Assembly (NCBI GenBank): GCA_029261655.1
Contig: JAJDAY010000031.1
Span: 1-64,000 of the forward strand
Direction: 5' to 3'
DNA length: 64,000 bases
Source: Nitrospinaceae bacterium
GTDB taxonomy: Bacteria; Nitrospinota; Nitrospinia; Nitrospinales; VA-1
Shown here: positions 17,180 through 25,011 of the stretch, in pieces
Numbering within the stretch: position 1 is the first letter of the stretch
How the letters are laid out: the number at the start of each line of letters is the position of its first letter
Notes under the pieces: model-generated
Told to the model about the DNA's origin: nothing
Seen by the model: the letters and a program-made list of their open reading frames with translations, nothing else
Database searches by the model: none
Program-made: the position numbers and the translations under genes

Positions 17180-18123
17180 AACCGGACATCACCCTCATCA
17201 TCACCAACTGGAATGGCCGGGAACTCCTGCTGGAGTGCCTGCCCTCGGTTCTGGCCGCCGTGAAGTTCGACCGTGCCCATTCCTATGAAGTGATGGTCAT
17301 CGACGATTGCAGTCACGATGACAGCCTGGACATTCTCGCAAAAGAATTCCCTGAAGTGAGACGGGAAAAAACGCCACGTAATCTCGGGTTTCAAGGGGCC
17401 AACAATTACGCGGTCGAGCTTTCCCAATCATCCATCGTCATGCCTATGAATAACGACATCAAGCTGGATGAAAAAGCGCTCCAGCATCTGGCCCGACATT
17501 TTGACCAGGGCGACGTGTTCGCGGTGAGTGGAAAATTTTTCAGCTTCGACCAAACCACTTTTCTGTACGGCAACCGCGGCGGTTATTTCCGAAACGGCCA
17601 TTTTTATCTTTACGAAAAAAATCCCGACGCCACCTGTCAGACGCTGTTTGCCTGCGGTGGCGCCTTCATGGTGGACCGGAAACGTTATCTCCAACTGGGC
17701 GGTTTCGACACGCTCTACCACCCCCTCTATTATGAAGAGATTGATTTGTCGTATCGAGCGTTAAAACGGGGATGGCAGGTGGTTTACGAACCTTTGTCCA
17801 TCGCTTATCACAAAGTCCAGGCCACCATCACTCGTCAGGAAAAACGCCGGCAAATCGGTTTGATCTCCGCACGTAACAATTATCTGTTTGTCTGGAAAAA
17901 TATTCTGGACGGTCAGATGACCCGGGAATTTTTGCTGTACATTCCGCTCTTTTTGCTTCGCGACCTGTTCCGGCTCAAATCCCGTTTCTGGATCGCCTTT
18001 TACATGGCTCTGAAACGATTGCCACTGGCTTTGGCCGGCAGAAAAAAAGAACACGCCGCTGTCCGTTTTTCCGACAAGGAAACTCTGGAGAAAATCAATG
18101 TCAATCGCACGAATCCACTTTGA
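17176..18123 (+). CDS. Family 2 glycosyltransferase
   Basis: The 315-residue GT-A enzyme has an N-terminal TLIITNWNGRELL, the nucleotide-binding DDCSHDDS, a metal-binding MNNDI (DxD-like position), ACGGAFMVDR and the acceptor motif YYEEIDLSYRALKRGW. The C-terminal region has a hydrophobic amphipathic stretch (FLLYIPLFLLRDLFRL) that may rest on the membrane. It resembles rhamnosyl- or other cell-surface sugar transferases. Its ATG overlaps the stop of the upstream glycosyltransferase (ATGA), so the two are translated together. Confidence 0.88.
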   Translation: MKPDITLIITNWNGRELLLECLPSVLAAVKFDRAHSYEVMVIDDCSHDDSLDILAKEFPEVRREKTPRNLGFQGANNYAVELSQSSIVMPMNNDIKLDEKALQHLARHFDQGDVFAVSGKFFSFDQTTFLYGNRGGYFRNGHFYLYEKNPDATCQTLFACGGAFMVDRKRYLQLGGFDTLYHPLYYEEIDLSYRALKRGWQVVYEPLSIAYHKVQATITRQEKRRQIGLISARNNYLFVWKNILDGQMTREFLLYIPLFLLRDLFRLKSRFWIAFYMALKRLPLALAGRKKEHAAVRFSDKETLEKINVNRTNPL

Positions 18124-18129
18124 TCGCAA

Positions 18130-19122
18130 ATGACCAGAATCGCTATCCTCTGTAAAGCGGGCTTCTCCCAGGGAATGGGGCATGTGTTCAGGCAGGTTCG
18201 CCTGGGCAGGCTCCTCAGAAGCCGGGGCATGGACATCGAATTTTTCGTCCCCGATCATCAGCCCTCGATTGAACTTTTGCAAAGAGAAAATTTTTCTCCG
18301 AACATTACCGACAAAGAGGACTCTCTGCCGGTGAAAATGGACCTCGTTTTTGACCTGGCTCTTCTGGATATTCAGGACACCCAAAAGGTTTTTATTCACG
18401 CTCTCCGCGACCGGGCAAAAAAAATAATGAGCTTTGAAGATCTTGGAGAAGGCAGGAATTTCGTGGACCTATTGGTCGATTGCAATCTTGAACCCGAACA
18501 AGCGCAATATTTAAACCCGAAGGTAAAAGCTCTTTTCGGTTTGCCTTATTCCGTACTGGCAGAAGAATTCCAGCACTATCATCAGCAAAAGAAAATATTT
18601 TCCGAGAATCTGACATCCCTCATTGTCACGATGGGCGGAACCGACCCGAATAACCTGACATCACGCCTGGCGCAGTGTTTTCTGCAATCCACAAAGAACA
18701 CAGCGGTCACCTTCGTTGCGGGACCGGGGTTTAAAGAAACGCAAGCTCTCATTCAACTCACGTCTTCGAGGGATTCCTTTCGGGTTTTGCAAAAGCCCGA
18801 CAACATGGCGGAACTTTTATTCAATCATCAGGCGGTTTGTTGCTCCGGCGGAGTCACTCTGCACGAAGCGATGGCCGTCGGCACACCCGCTTTCGTTATC
18901 AACCAGGTCATTGCCCAGCAGAAAAAAACCCGCCCTCTGGAGAAACAGGGCGCGGCCATCGACCTCGGTCTGGCTAAAGATTTCGACCCTGATAAAATTT
19001 CACGTATCTGGGAGTTGACTCAAACTCAATTGGAAAGTATGAGCGGGAAAGCCAGGGAACTGGTGGACGGCAAGGGAATCGTCCGGGTGGCGGATGAAAT
19101 TTTTGCGCTGGTGTCAAACTGA
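18130..19122 (+). CDS. PseG/SpsG-like nucleotide-sugar hydrolase or glycosyltransferase
   Basis: The 330-residue GT-B protein begins with IAILCKAGFSQGMGHVFRQVRLGRLL, in which GMGHV-R is the loop shared by PseG (pseudaminic acid pathway) and SpsG. A central VTMGGTDPNN and a C-terminal CCSGGVTLHEAMAVGTPAFVI form the nucleotide-sugar site. PseG removes UDP from a trideoxy sugar; related proteins transfer sugars to surface polymers. No other nonulosonic acid genes are in view, so the sugar cannot be named. It closes the glycosyltransferase operon six bases after the family 2 gene. Confidence 0.72.
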   Translation: MTRIAILCKAGFSQGMGHVFRQVRLGRLLRSRGMDIEFFVPDHQPSIELLQRENFSPNITDKEDSLPVKMDLVFDLALLDIQDTQKVFIHALRDRAKKIMSFEDLGEGRNFVDLLVDCNLEPEQAQYLNPKVKALFGLPYSVLAEEFQHYHQQKKIFSENLTSLIVTMGGTDPNNLTSRLAQCFLQSTKNTAVTFVAGPGFKETQALIQLTSSRDSFRVLQKPDNMAELLFNHQAVCCSGGVTLHEAMAVGTPAFVINQVIAQQKKTRPLEKQGAAIDLGLAKDFDPDKISRIWELTQTQLESMSGKARELVDGKGIVRVADEIFALVSN

Positions 19123-19133
19123 ATTCAACCCCA

Positions 19134-19982
19134 TCAATAATTTTGAATCAATTGAGTCACCTCTTTGACGACCCGATTGATTTGACGATCTTTCAAGCCT
19201 ATTTTCCTGAGCCGGTCCGGGTGATTGGAAATTTCACGGCACAACACCACATTTTGTTTCAATAGTTGATTCTTCTGATGTTTGGTGAGCGAGGTCAGGC
19301 AAGTGATGGGGTGTATCTCCTCCCGCTCAATCTGATTTTTCAAACTGTTTCCTTCAGGAAAATCCCAACTCAGTAATTTCAGGTTCACGCAAGTTCCATA
19401 TTTGACAGCATCGGATGTGAATTTGGTGTTGGTCACCAACCAGAATTCATGATCGTATTGATCGGGAGCATTGTTTTGCAGATCGAGCGACCGGGCATAA
19501 ACATAAAGAGGCACCTTGACATCGCACTTGATCCCTTCGCGATTGTGATATTTGCATTCCACCAGACGCCTGAGCCTGCCCTTTTTTGCGATCACATCAA
19601 CTTCATGGGTGACGCAGGCGCCCTCTAATATAACTCCGACTTCGGTTTGATAACCCTGTTTTTCAAGCAGGGCGCCAATAAATTTCTCGAAGGGATAACC
19701 GCTCGGCCCCAGACTCATCACAGCCCGTTTCAGGATGTAACGGGCGGCTAAATAGCGTGCTTCTTTTCGCAACAACTGAAACGCCATCTGATGCAGTTTC
19801 CGGCTGGTCACTCCACGACCGGACTGCCTGCGCATTCTGTCAATCACATGTCGAACGAGTTTTGCCGAAGCGCCGGTCATGAGGAGGGACCGTTCGAGTT
19901 TTTCAGTGGAAAAAACTTCTATTTCACCCGACGCTTTTCTGACGAGGATGGAGTCTTTACTTTTATTCGGGGAGGCACTCAT
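19134..19982 (-). CDS. ATP-cone domain fused to an Mrr-type restriction endonuclease-like domain
   Basis: The 282-residue protein starts with an ATP-cone (residues about 12-95: ILVRKASGEIEVFSTEKLERSL and a DRMRRQSG helix), known as an allosteric nucleotide sensor in ribonucleotide reductases. A PD-(D/E)XK nuclease-like core follows, with the metal site EVDVIAKKG and VECKYH (E-x-K). A C-terminal helical tail has helix-hairpin-like spacing (IGLKDRQINRVVKEVTQL). It may be a nucleotide-gated DNA nuclease or a repair factor. It is convergent with the glycosyltransferase operon and upstream of no modification gene, so it is not a classic restriction system. Confidence 0.78.
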   Translation of the reverse strand: MSASPNKSKDSILVRKASGEIEVFSTEKLERSLLMTGASAKLVRHVIDRMRRQSGRGVTSRKLHQMAFQLLRKEARYLAARYILKRAVMSLGPSGYPFEKFIGALLEKQGYQTEVGVILEGACVTHEVDVIAKKGRLRRLVECKYHNREGIKCDVKVPLYVYARSLDLQNNAPDQYDHEFWLVTNTKFTSDAVKYGTCVNLKLLSWDFPEGNSLKNQIEREEIHPITCLTSLTKHQKNQLLKQNVVLCREISNHPDRLRKIGLKDRQINRVVKEVTQLIQNY

Positions 19983-19993
19983 TCGAAATCAGG

Positions 19994-20131
19994 TTATTCT
20001 TTAAAAAAAAGAGCGACGATATGCCACGCAAAGGATATGCCTGCGATGATGACACCGATGATCAGTAAGGAAAAATTCAGCTTCAACCGTTTGATGTCTT
20101 CCTTGGACTCAGGTTTTTCTTCTTTTTCCAT
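19994..20131 (-). CDS. Small single-pass membrane protein (45 residues)
   Basis: The ATG at 20131 opens a 45-codon frame with a highly charged head (MEKEEKPESKEDIKRLK) and one membrane helix (about residues 19-42, with LLIIGVIIAGISFAWHI), ending in FFKE. It lies 30 bases downstream of the FMN-binding protein gene on the same strand and 11 bases before the ATP-cone gene. A helix with head-in topology fits a small partner of a membrane redox protein. No family is recognised. Confidence 0.6.
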   Translation of the reverse strand: MEKEEKPESKEDIKRLKLNFSLLIIGVIIAGISFAWHIVALFFKE

Positions 20132-20161
20132 GGAGTGTTCTCTTGAAGGCCGGGTGGCGGG

Positions 20162-20776
20162 TTAATTTACCGCATCGAGAAAAAGCACTTTGTAGGCCGA
20201 CACCGCTTTTTTTACGCCTTTGGTGATCGCGCGCACCGACAGAGTCGCTCCGGTAATAGAGTGGATATCTCTGAAATCGGATTGAGCATCCATGCCAAAA
20301 AACTGACTCATGAATGAAGGAAAACGCACCTCCCATCCGCGAGGCTCCCGATAAACCAGAACCTCCACATCCCGCACCGTCCCGTCCACGTTGATCACGG
20401 TCATGAACGTGATGGGAAACGACTTGCCGATGATATGGTCGATCAACATATAACCCGTGGGTTTGCCGGATTTTTTCCCCACATAAAAATTGAAACGGTT
20501 TTCTGAAATTTCCACTAATGAAATTTTTTCGATGGCTTTCTGTTGATCCTCGGAAAGCCACTTGCGCTCCTTATCTATTGAGTCCGCTCCCGGAAAGGCC
20601 TTACTCAAAGCCTCTTTTTTGGTGAGATACACTTGCAGATCAAATTTTTTCTCCTCATCCGGGAAAGACTTGGAGGGAAAAATAAGGCCTGCCCCTAATA
20701 AAAACCCTAAAAGGATCGCGGGGAAAAACAAAAAACCGTCACATCGTCTAATGAAGCTCGAAAGAAATTTTGTCAT
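20162..20776 (-). CDS. FMN-binding domain protein, membrane-anchored (RnfG/NqrC-like)
   Basis: The 204-residue protein has an N-terminal membrane helix (about residues 13-34) and a C-terminal FMN-bind domain with the flavinylation motif SITGATLS near residue 175, matching the S/T-G-A-T-S/T consensus whose last threonine or serine is covalently linked to FMN by ApbE. TVINVDGTVRDVEVL, a strand typical of this fold, precedes it. The domain should face the periplasm and pass electrons. No Rnf or Nqr operon is present, so it belongs to the stand-alone flavinylated class. The small membrane gene downstream may be its partner. Confidence 0.82.
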   Translation of the reverse strand: MTKFLSSFIRRCDGFLFFPAILLGFLLGAGLIFPSKSFPDEEKKFDLQVYLTKKEALSKAFPGADSIDKERKWLSEDQQKAIEKISLVEISENRFNFYVGKKSGKPTGYMLIDHIIGKSFPITFMTVINVDGTVRDVEVLVYREPRGWEVRFPSFMSQFFGMDAQSDFRDIHSITGATLSVRAITKGVKKAVSAYKVLFLDAVN

Positions 20777-20852
20777 GAGTTTATTTACAAAAGGATAAAA
20801 CCTGTTTCACACGGGCATGTTTTATCATTATAGAGCCATTTTATGCGGAAAG

Positions 20853-20910
20853 AAAAAAATCCTGACGCTCTGAATCCCTTGGAGGAGGGGTGAAAATTCA
20901 GAGCGCCAGG
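20853..20910 (-). terminator. Intrinsic terminator of the porin gene
   Basis: A 15-bp stem with one mismatch (20861-20875 with 20896-20910) and a 20-base loop is followed on the minus strand by a seven-T run (20853-20859). It sits 34 bases past the porin stop. Confidence 0.85.
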
Positions 20911-20943
20911 ATAGGATGGCAATAAGATGCCATTTAGAACCGA

Positions 20944-22221
20944 TCAATACATATAAGCGATCCCTAAATTGACCGTATCCGCCGCTTTGCCGACTTGACC
21001 CACGGCAAAATTGGGATTGTCAAAGCGTTGGTGCTTCCAATCGGCTTTGATCGCAACCTGGGGAATGGGCAAATAAGTGATTCCGGCCTGATACACATTA
21101 AAATTGACCCCTGCCGTCGTCGGAGTTCCTGTTGGAACGCTATCCTGCGGGCGAATCTTTTCATACATGAACCAGACGACAACGTCATGCGAAGTATTCA
21201 TCCCCAGCAACTGGGGCACGTGAACACCTGCCTGGACGTTCCAGCCAAAAATATTATCTGCAATGTCTGCCGTACAATTGCCGGCGGCGGAAGCGCAAAA
21301 AGCGTTGATCGCCCTGGCGTCGGAGACATCAATGTTGGCGATCGAAGCGTTCATTTCAAACCAATGCAGGCGATATTTCACGTCTCCTTCAAGTAGAAGG
21401 ATAAACCCACCCTCGTCGATAAAACCCTGAGTGGTGTTGCCGGCGTAAAAGGAAAACCCAAGTTGGAGACCAGGAAGTAACCGAGTCAACTCTACGCGAC
21501 CCACGGCGGCGAAGTCTTCCGCGACCAGCTCATTTATTTGCTGACGACCGCTTCTTATACCGCTTGACGAGCGAAACCGGCCGCCCTCACCACCGCTACC
21601 GCCAGAACCTCCACCGGTCGAAAACCCGGTCGGGCGGATAGATTGAACAGAATTGACAAAATAAACACGGTAGTTCACGCCCTCAACAGGCGTTCCAAAA
21701 ATACCCGCGCCCGCGCCGGACCAGGTGGTGGGAATGATTTTGCTTTGGAACTCAGGACGTTCAACCGACCAGAAAAGATTGGGCTCGTGAAACTCATTTA
21801 ACAACCCTACCGGTAATAGCATCACTCCCGCCCGTGCGTTGAATTTCTCGTCAATCAGAAAATCCAGATAAGCCAGTTCGAACTCCAGCTCCTGAGCCGC
21901 ATGCTCGAAATCGATCTCGGCGTTCAGGTGAATCCAGTCCGCTAAAATAGCATGAACCCCAATGACAAACCGGTGCTGGTCTATTTCAGTGTTGCCGCCA
22001 TTTTCGTCCAATTTGTTGTTGTAGTGCAATTCGCCATAACCATGAACTTTGACTCGATCGTGTTTGCTCCCCACGGACCCCTTGTCAAACTTAAAGCTTT
22101 CAATTTCATCCGCCATGAGATCGACCTGGCGCTGAAGCTGATCGATACTCGCCGCGAAGGCGGGACCACTCCAAATAAGAACAAATAGTGCCAATAACCC
22201 TGTTAGCAATATTTTCTTCAC
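20944..22221 (-). CDS. Outer-membrane beta-barrel porin
   Basis: The 425-residue protein has a signal peptide ending AFA-A, then a short coiled coil (IDQLQRQVDLMADEIESF) as in trimeric or phosphate-selective-like porins. About 370 residues of alternating beta strands follow, beginning with KVHGYGELHYNN, and the chain ends in the aromatic AYMY expected at a barrel C-terminus. A Gly/Ser-rich stretch near the middle (STGGGSGGSGGEGG) is probably a surface loop. The upstream region holds two sites resembling Fur boxes, so it may be an iron-responsive porin. Confidence 0.82.
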   Translation of the reverse strand: MKKILLTGLLALFVLIWSGPAFAASIDQLQRQVDLMADEIESFKFDKGSVGSKHDRVKVHGYGELHYNNKLDENGGNTEIDQHRFVIGVHAILADWIHLNAEIDFEHAAQELEFELAYLDFLIDEKFNARAGVMLLPVGLLNEFHEPNLFWSVERPEFQSKIIPTTWSGAGAGIFGTPVEGVNYRVYFVNSVQSIRPTGFSTGGGSGGSGGEGGRFRSSSGIRSGRQQINELVAEDFAAVGRVELTRLLPGLQLGFSFYAGNTTQGFIDEGGFILLLEGDVKYRLHWFEMNASIANIDVSDARAINAFCASAAGNCTADIADNIFGWNVQAGVHVPQLLGMNTSHDVVVWFMYEKIRPQDSVPTGTPTTAGVNFNVYQAGITYLPIPQVAIKADWKHQRFDNPNFAVGQVGKAADTVNLGIAYMY

Positions 22222-22307
22222 CTTTCACTCCTTTCAAATATTAACCAAAAAATAACCAAAACATTTTGTAACTAAAAAAAATCAGCCTTTTACCCTAAAA
22301 ACTAATT

Positions 22308-22322
22308 TGAAAATGGTTCTCA
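22308..22322. promoter_or_regulatory. Fur-box-like operator, porin-proximal
   Basis: TGAAAATGGTTCTCA matches the 7-1-7 Fur consensus at 11 of 14 positions. It shares the 11-base core AATGGTTCTCA with the site before the Fur-family gene. Confidence 0.6.
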
Positions 22323-22518
22323 TTTATAAAAATAAAGGCATTTTTATCAGATTATGGCTTTTTGTCAACTTTATTCTGCCTATTCAACAGTTTCCACCGG
22401 GAAGATCAACCCTTAAAACATTAATACATACAAGTTATTTAATATTAAAATTCAATAGGTTATCGAGTATTTGAAGGTGGCTCTGTAATCCAAAACAATT
22501 ATATATAAAAATCATAAT

Positions 22519-22533
22519 TGACAACTGTTTTCA
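22519..22533. promoter_or_regulatory. Fur-box-like operator, porin-distal
   Basis: TGACAACTGTTTTCA matches at 10 of 14 positions and sits in a longer inverted repeat (AATTGACAA / TTTTCAATT, 22516-22536). Confidence 0.45.
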
Positions 22534-22655
22534 ATTAAAAATAGCAAGGGGGGCGCAACTCCCCCTTGCCCTCCATGTTTCCGAAACCAATGATGCACCA
22601 TCAGATTTTTTGAAAACATGAAGATGATTTCCATTTGTTCCCTATTGCCTCATAA

Positions 22656-23063
22656 TCAAGAAGCCACGTTGGAATGAATTTGATATCCCTTAAGGTTTTC
22701 GATGAAAAAATCGCAAACAATAACCGCGAATTGAACGGGACTGATGGGTTTTCGCACATACTCGAAGACCCCCAGGTTAACGACCTGAACAAATTCATCT
22801 ACACTGCCTTTTGCCGATAAATACAGGATTTTGTCGTTACAAGCCCTTTTATTTTGACCTAAAAAATGCAGTCCGGTCATATCAGCCAACGTATCGTTGA
22901 CAATGATCAAATCAAAATCCTCCGTCTCAATGCTTTTATTTGCTTCTTTGCCGGACGTGACGATTTGGACCTGATGGCCAAATCGCCCCAGCATCATCGC
23001 GATGGGCAAACGCTCCTTCTTGTCACTATCTATCAACAATATACTTTTTGGCAATATATCCAT
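22656..23063 (-). CDS. Degenerate receiver-domain protein (pseudo-response regulator)
   Basis: The 135-residue protein is a lone CheY-like receiver. It keeps the acidic pair (D12, D14), the switch serine (S83) and the conserved lysine (K105 in VRKP). The phospho-acceptor position holds N56 (DLIIVNDTLADMTG), judged by spacing to the conserved G64, and the usual MP after it is LA. It probably signals without phosphorylation, through binding. D57 could in theory take over. It starts three bases after the DUF2325 gene, so the two are co-translated. Confidence 0.8.
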   Translation of the reverse strand: MDILPKSILLIDSDKKERLPIAMMLGRFGHQVQIVTSGKEANKSIETEDFDLIIVNDTLADMTGLHFLGQNKRACNDKILYLSAKGSVDEFVQVVNLGVFEYVRKPISPVQFAVIVCDFFIENLKGYQIHSNVAS

Positions 23064-23066
23064 TAT

Positions 23067-23354
23067 TCAACTCCCTGCGCAAATATCGGAAAGACATCTT
23101 TTGAAAGCCGAAACACTGCTGGACTTGCTTCGACCGATTGGAATATTATTCTTTTTAGCCATCCGATTGGCGTCCTCCACCATATGATGGGCGATCGTTC
23201 CCGTAAAAATGACAATGCCATTGACCCCGCTCAACCGTTGAGCCAGATTAGGAACACGCTGACTGAATACTCTGACGTTGCAACCAAGATCTTTGCCCTT
23301 TTTCTCGTAAAAATTTTTCAATCGGTCCAACCCTCCAATAATCGCGATACTCAT
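23067..23354 (-). CDS. DUF2325 domain protein
   Basis: The 95-residue protein matches DUF2325: an IAIIGGLDRLKNFYEKKG start, VPNLAQRL, a central VIFTGTIAHHMVEDANRMAKKNNIP and a closing serine-rich SKSSSVSAFKRCL. It is a small Rossmann-like domain of unknown function, often found near metal or redox genes. The ATG at 23354 is preferred over a TTG one codon upstream; a G-rich ribosome site precedes it. It is transcribed before the degenerate receiver gene, and a Fur-box-like site lies 93 bases upstream. Confidence 0.8.
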   Translation of the reverse strand: MSIAIIGGLDRLKNFYEKKGKDLGCNVRVFSQRVPNLAQRLSGVNGIVIFTGTIAHHMVEDANRMAKKNNIPIGRSKSSSVSAFKRCLSDICAGS

Positions 23355-23446
23355 CAAACCCCCTATTCGTTCATTGCCAGCGGCAAGAAAAGTTTAAGAT
23401 TCAGCGCTCCTGCTCTTCGTATCCTCCGCCCTTTTAATTTTGATTT

Positions 23447-23461
23447 TGAAATCTATTATCA
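23447..23461. promoter_or_regulatory. Fur-box-like operator upstream of DUF2325-receiver
   Basis: TGAAATCTATTATCA matches the 7-1-7 consensus at 11 of 14 positions, with an exact right half. Confidence 0.5.
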
Positions 23462-23494
23462 ATAAAAAAGTAAAAAAATATAAGCTTCGCTATT

Positions 23495-23755
23495 TCAACA
23501 TAATACAGGAGACAGGCCTTCAGGAACCAAAGTATCCAAAACCTCTTCAAAGCTACGCATTTTCAGCTTTTCTTCTGAGTGAGACATTTGAATCGTCGCG
23601 CCACCCCCGCATTTTCTCATACAGGCAACCCGACAAACCTTAACATTTCCAACCTTAAGTCCTTCCAACTCACGCGCGATTTTTTCAGACGCCCATGCCT
23701 TGCACCCTGCCCCCGAACAAACCTTGATATTTCTGGATCTAGATAAGTCTCTCAT
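23495..23755 (-). CDS. Thioredoxin-like [2Fe-2S] ferredoxin domain protein
   Basis: The 86-residue protein shows the thioredoxin-like [2Fe-2S] pattern: VCSGAGCKAW near the N-terminus (C-x4-C), then VCRVACMRKCGGGATIQM, supplying the later cluster cysteines (C-x3-C). This is the fold of NuoE C-terminal domains and stand-alone Shethna-type ferredoxins. It is a cytoplasmic electron carrier or cluster sensor. The ATG at 23755 is chosen over the GTG before it. A Fur-box-like site ends 20 bases upstream. It sits between the DUF2325 unit and the divergent Fur-family regulator. Confidence 0.78.
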   Translation of the reverse strand: MRDLSRSRNIKVCSGAGCKAWASEKIARELEGLKVGNVKVCRVACMRKCGGGATIQMSHSEEKLKMRSFEEVLDTLVPEGLSPVLC

Positions 23756-23774
23756 CACAACCTCAAAGTCTTTT

Positions 23775-23789
23775 TGATAACGAATCTCA
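23775..23789. promoter_or_regulatory. Fur-box-like operator of the [2Fe-2S] gene
   Basis: TGATAACGAATCTCA matches the consensus at 11 of 14 positions and lies 20 bases before the start codon. Confidence 0.6.
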
Positions 23790-23962
23790 AAACAATATAA
23801 GGCAAGCCGATGATTCTGTCAACATTTATTTGCCTTACTCAAAAAAAGTCCATATACCCCATTAAATCAATTATAAGATGAGTTCATGCCGGAATATTTT
23901 TTTCTCCCCTCACATATTTTTTCCTCGTTTTTATTTTTTGGTTGATAAATATTTTTAATTAA

Positions 23963-23977
23963 TAATAATGGTTCTCA
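23963..23977. promoter_or_regulatory. Fur-box-like operator of the Fur-family gene
   Basis: TAATAATGGTTCTCA matches at 11 of 14 positions, 35 bases before the chosen ATG. This suggests autoregulation. It shares an 11-base core with the porin site. Confidence 0.6.
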
Positions 23978-24012
23978 ATTTTAAAAGAGAATCCCAACAT
24001 ATAAATATATCC

Positions 24013-24441
24013 ATGCTTGAAGAAATTGAAATTCTAAAAGGTTTTCTCAGGGAAAGTAAACTTCGGCTCACTCCTCAGCGTCAGACCATCCTTGAAGTTT
24101 TTTTAGAGTACGACGGCCATGCGGAGGTGGAAGATTTGTTTCTTATCATTCAGGAAAGGGATCCCACCATCGGCATCGCCACCGTCTATCGGACCATGAA
24201 CCTTTTGGTGGAGTGCGGGTTGGCCAGGGAAAATGTTCTATCACAAGGTCAAAAATCCTTTGAAAAGCTTTACCACCAGAGTCACCACGACCATCTGATT
24301 TGCACCCAGTGCAATAAAATCGTGGAGTTTGAACACCCGTTGATAGAAAAATACCAACTGGAGGTTTGCCGGGCTCACGGGTTCACTTTGAGACAGCATA
24401 AGATGGAAATTTACGGCATTTGCATTGACTGCCAAAAATAA
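24013..24441 (+). CDS. Fur-family transcriptional regulator
   Basis: The 142-residue protein has a winged helix (LRLTPQRQTILEVF, then ATVYRTMNLLVECGL as recognition helix), the metal-binding HHDHLICTQCNKIVEF and a second cysteine pair in CIDCQK, giving the structural zinc site (C-x2-C twice). Length and layout fit Fur itself, but Zur, Mur and PerR cannot be excluded. ATG 24013 (MLEEIEILKG) is preferred because the earlier ATG at 23968 lies inside the operator-like sequence and would add an unconserved tail. Neighbours (bacterioferritin, ferredoxin, porin) point to iron. Confidence 0.88.
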   Translation: MLEEIEILKGFLRESKLRLTPQRQTILEVFLEYDGHAEVEDLFLIIQERDPTIGIATVYRTMNLLVECGLARENVLSQGQKSFEKLYHQSHHDHLICTQCNKIVEFEHPLIEKYQLEVCRAHGFTLRQHKMEIYGICIDCQK

Positions 24442-24442
24442 A

Positions 24443-24482
24443 AGGGGAAACGGGTTTCCAGAACCCATTCCCCCTCTTTTTT
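24443..24482. terminator. Bidirectional intrinsic terminator between the Fur-family gene and bfr
   Basis: A GC-rich hairpin at 24443-24474 (GGGGAA..GGGTTT / AACCC..TTCCCC) has a T-run on the plus side (24477-24482) and A/T-rich sequence reading as TTTTATTTTT on the minus side. It serves the two convergent genes. Confidence 0.8.
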
Positions 24483-24540
24483 AAGACTCGACACTCGCCC
24501 TCCCCTTTCAATTCTCCGGCAAACAGAGGTAAGGCGGTTT

Positions 24541-25011
24541 TTATTCGTGCATATGCTCGGTGAGATAATTTTCGATCCCGATGTCTTTGATGCGCTGGAA
24601 CTGGGTTTCCAGCCAATCGCAACTTTCCTCGGTGTCTTCCAGAATACCGTCCAGGATTTCTTTACTTCCAAAGTCATTTTTACTGATACAAAGAGCAATG
24701 TGTTTTTGCAAACGCGCGACATGTTTTGTTTCTATCTCGTATTGGTTTTTCAATTGCGCTTCACAGGTGTCGCCAACCAGGATAGTATCGTACTTCGCCA
24801 TATCAGGCACACCATCCAAATACAGGATGCGCTCAATCATCATGTCGGCATGCTTCATCTCCCCCATCGACTCTTCCCTGGCATGACTTGCTAATTTGTT
24901 ATAACCCCAGTCAACCTGCATTTTGTAATGAATATAATAAATATTGATGGCCGTCAGTTCCGCCATTAAAACATCATTGAGAGCTTCGATGACTTGTTTA
25001 TCCCCCTGCAT
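24541..25011 (-). CDS. bfr: Bacterioferritin with altered ferroxidase ligands
   Basis: The 156-residue four-helix protein aligns without gaps to E. coli Bfr. The haem ligand M52 (GEMKHAD) and ferroxidase ligands E18, E51, H54 and E94 are kept, but the last pair, E127 and H130 of E. coli, are T127 and S130 here (EDTEESCDWLE). It should bind haem and form a 24-mer, yet its diiron site is incomplete, like haem-type subunits that work with a second ferritin. A strong GGAGG precedes the ATG, and a Fur-box-like site lies about 130 bases upstream. Confidence 0.88.
   Translation of the reverse strand: MQGDKQVIEALNDVLMAELTAINIYYIHYKMQVDWGYNKLASHAREESMGEMKHADMMIERILYLDGVPDMAKYDTILVGDTCEAQLKNQYEIETKHVARLQKHIALCISKNDFGSKEILDGILEDTEESCDWLETQFQRIKDIGIENYLTEHMHE

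Larger units (their letters stand above)
22222..22655. other. AT-rich regulatory gap upstream of the porin
   Basis: These 434 bases hold no convincing gene. The stretch is rich in A/T tracts and contains two Fur-box-like sites (22308-22322 and 22519-22533). The first lies 87 bases before the porin start. A short GC-richer patch (22547-22570) follows the second. Confidence 0.6.

Noticed and set aside
22516..22536. Possible attachment site or IS end
   Set aside because: No integrase or transposase nearby; the dyad fits a Fur-box-like operator better.
23968..24012. Earlier ATG for the Fur-family gene
   Set aside because: It falls within the operator-like sequence and adds residues not typical of the family.
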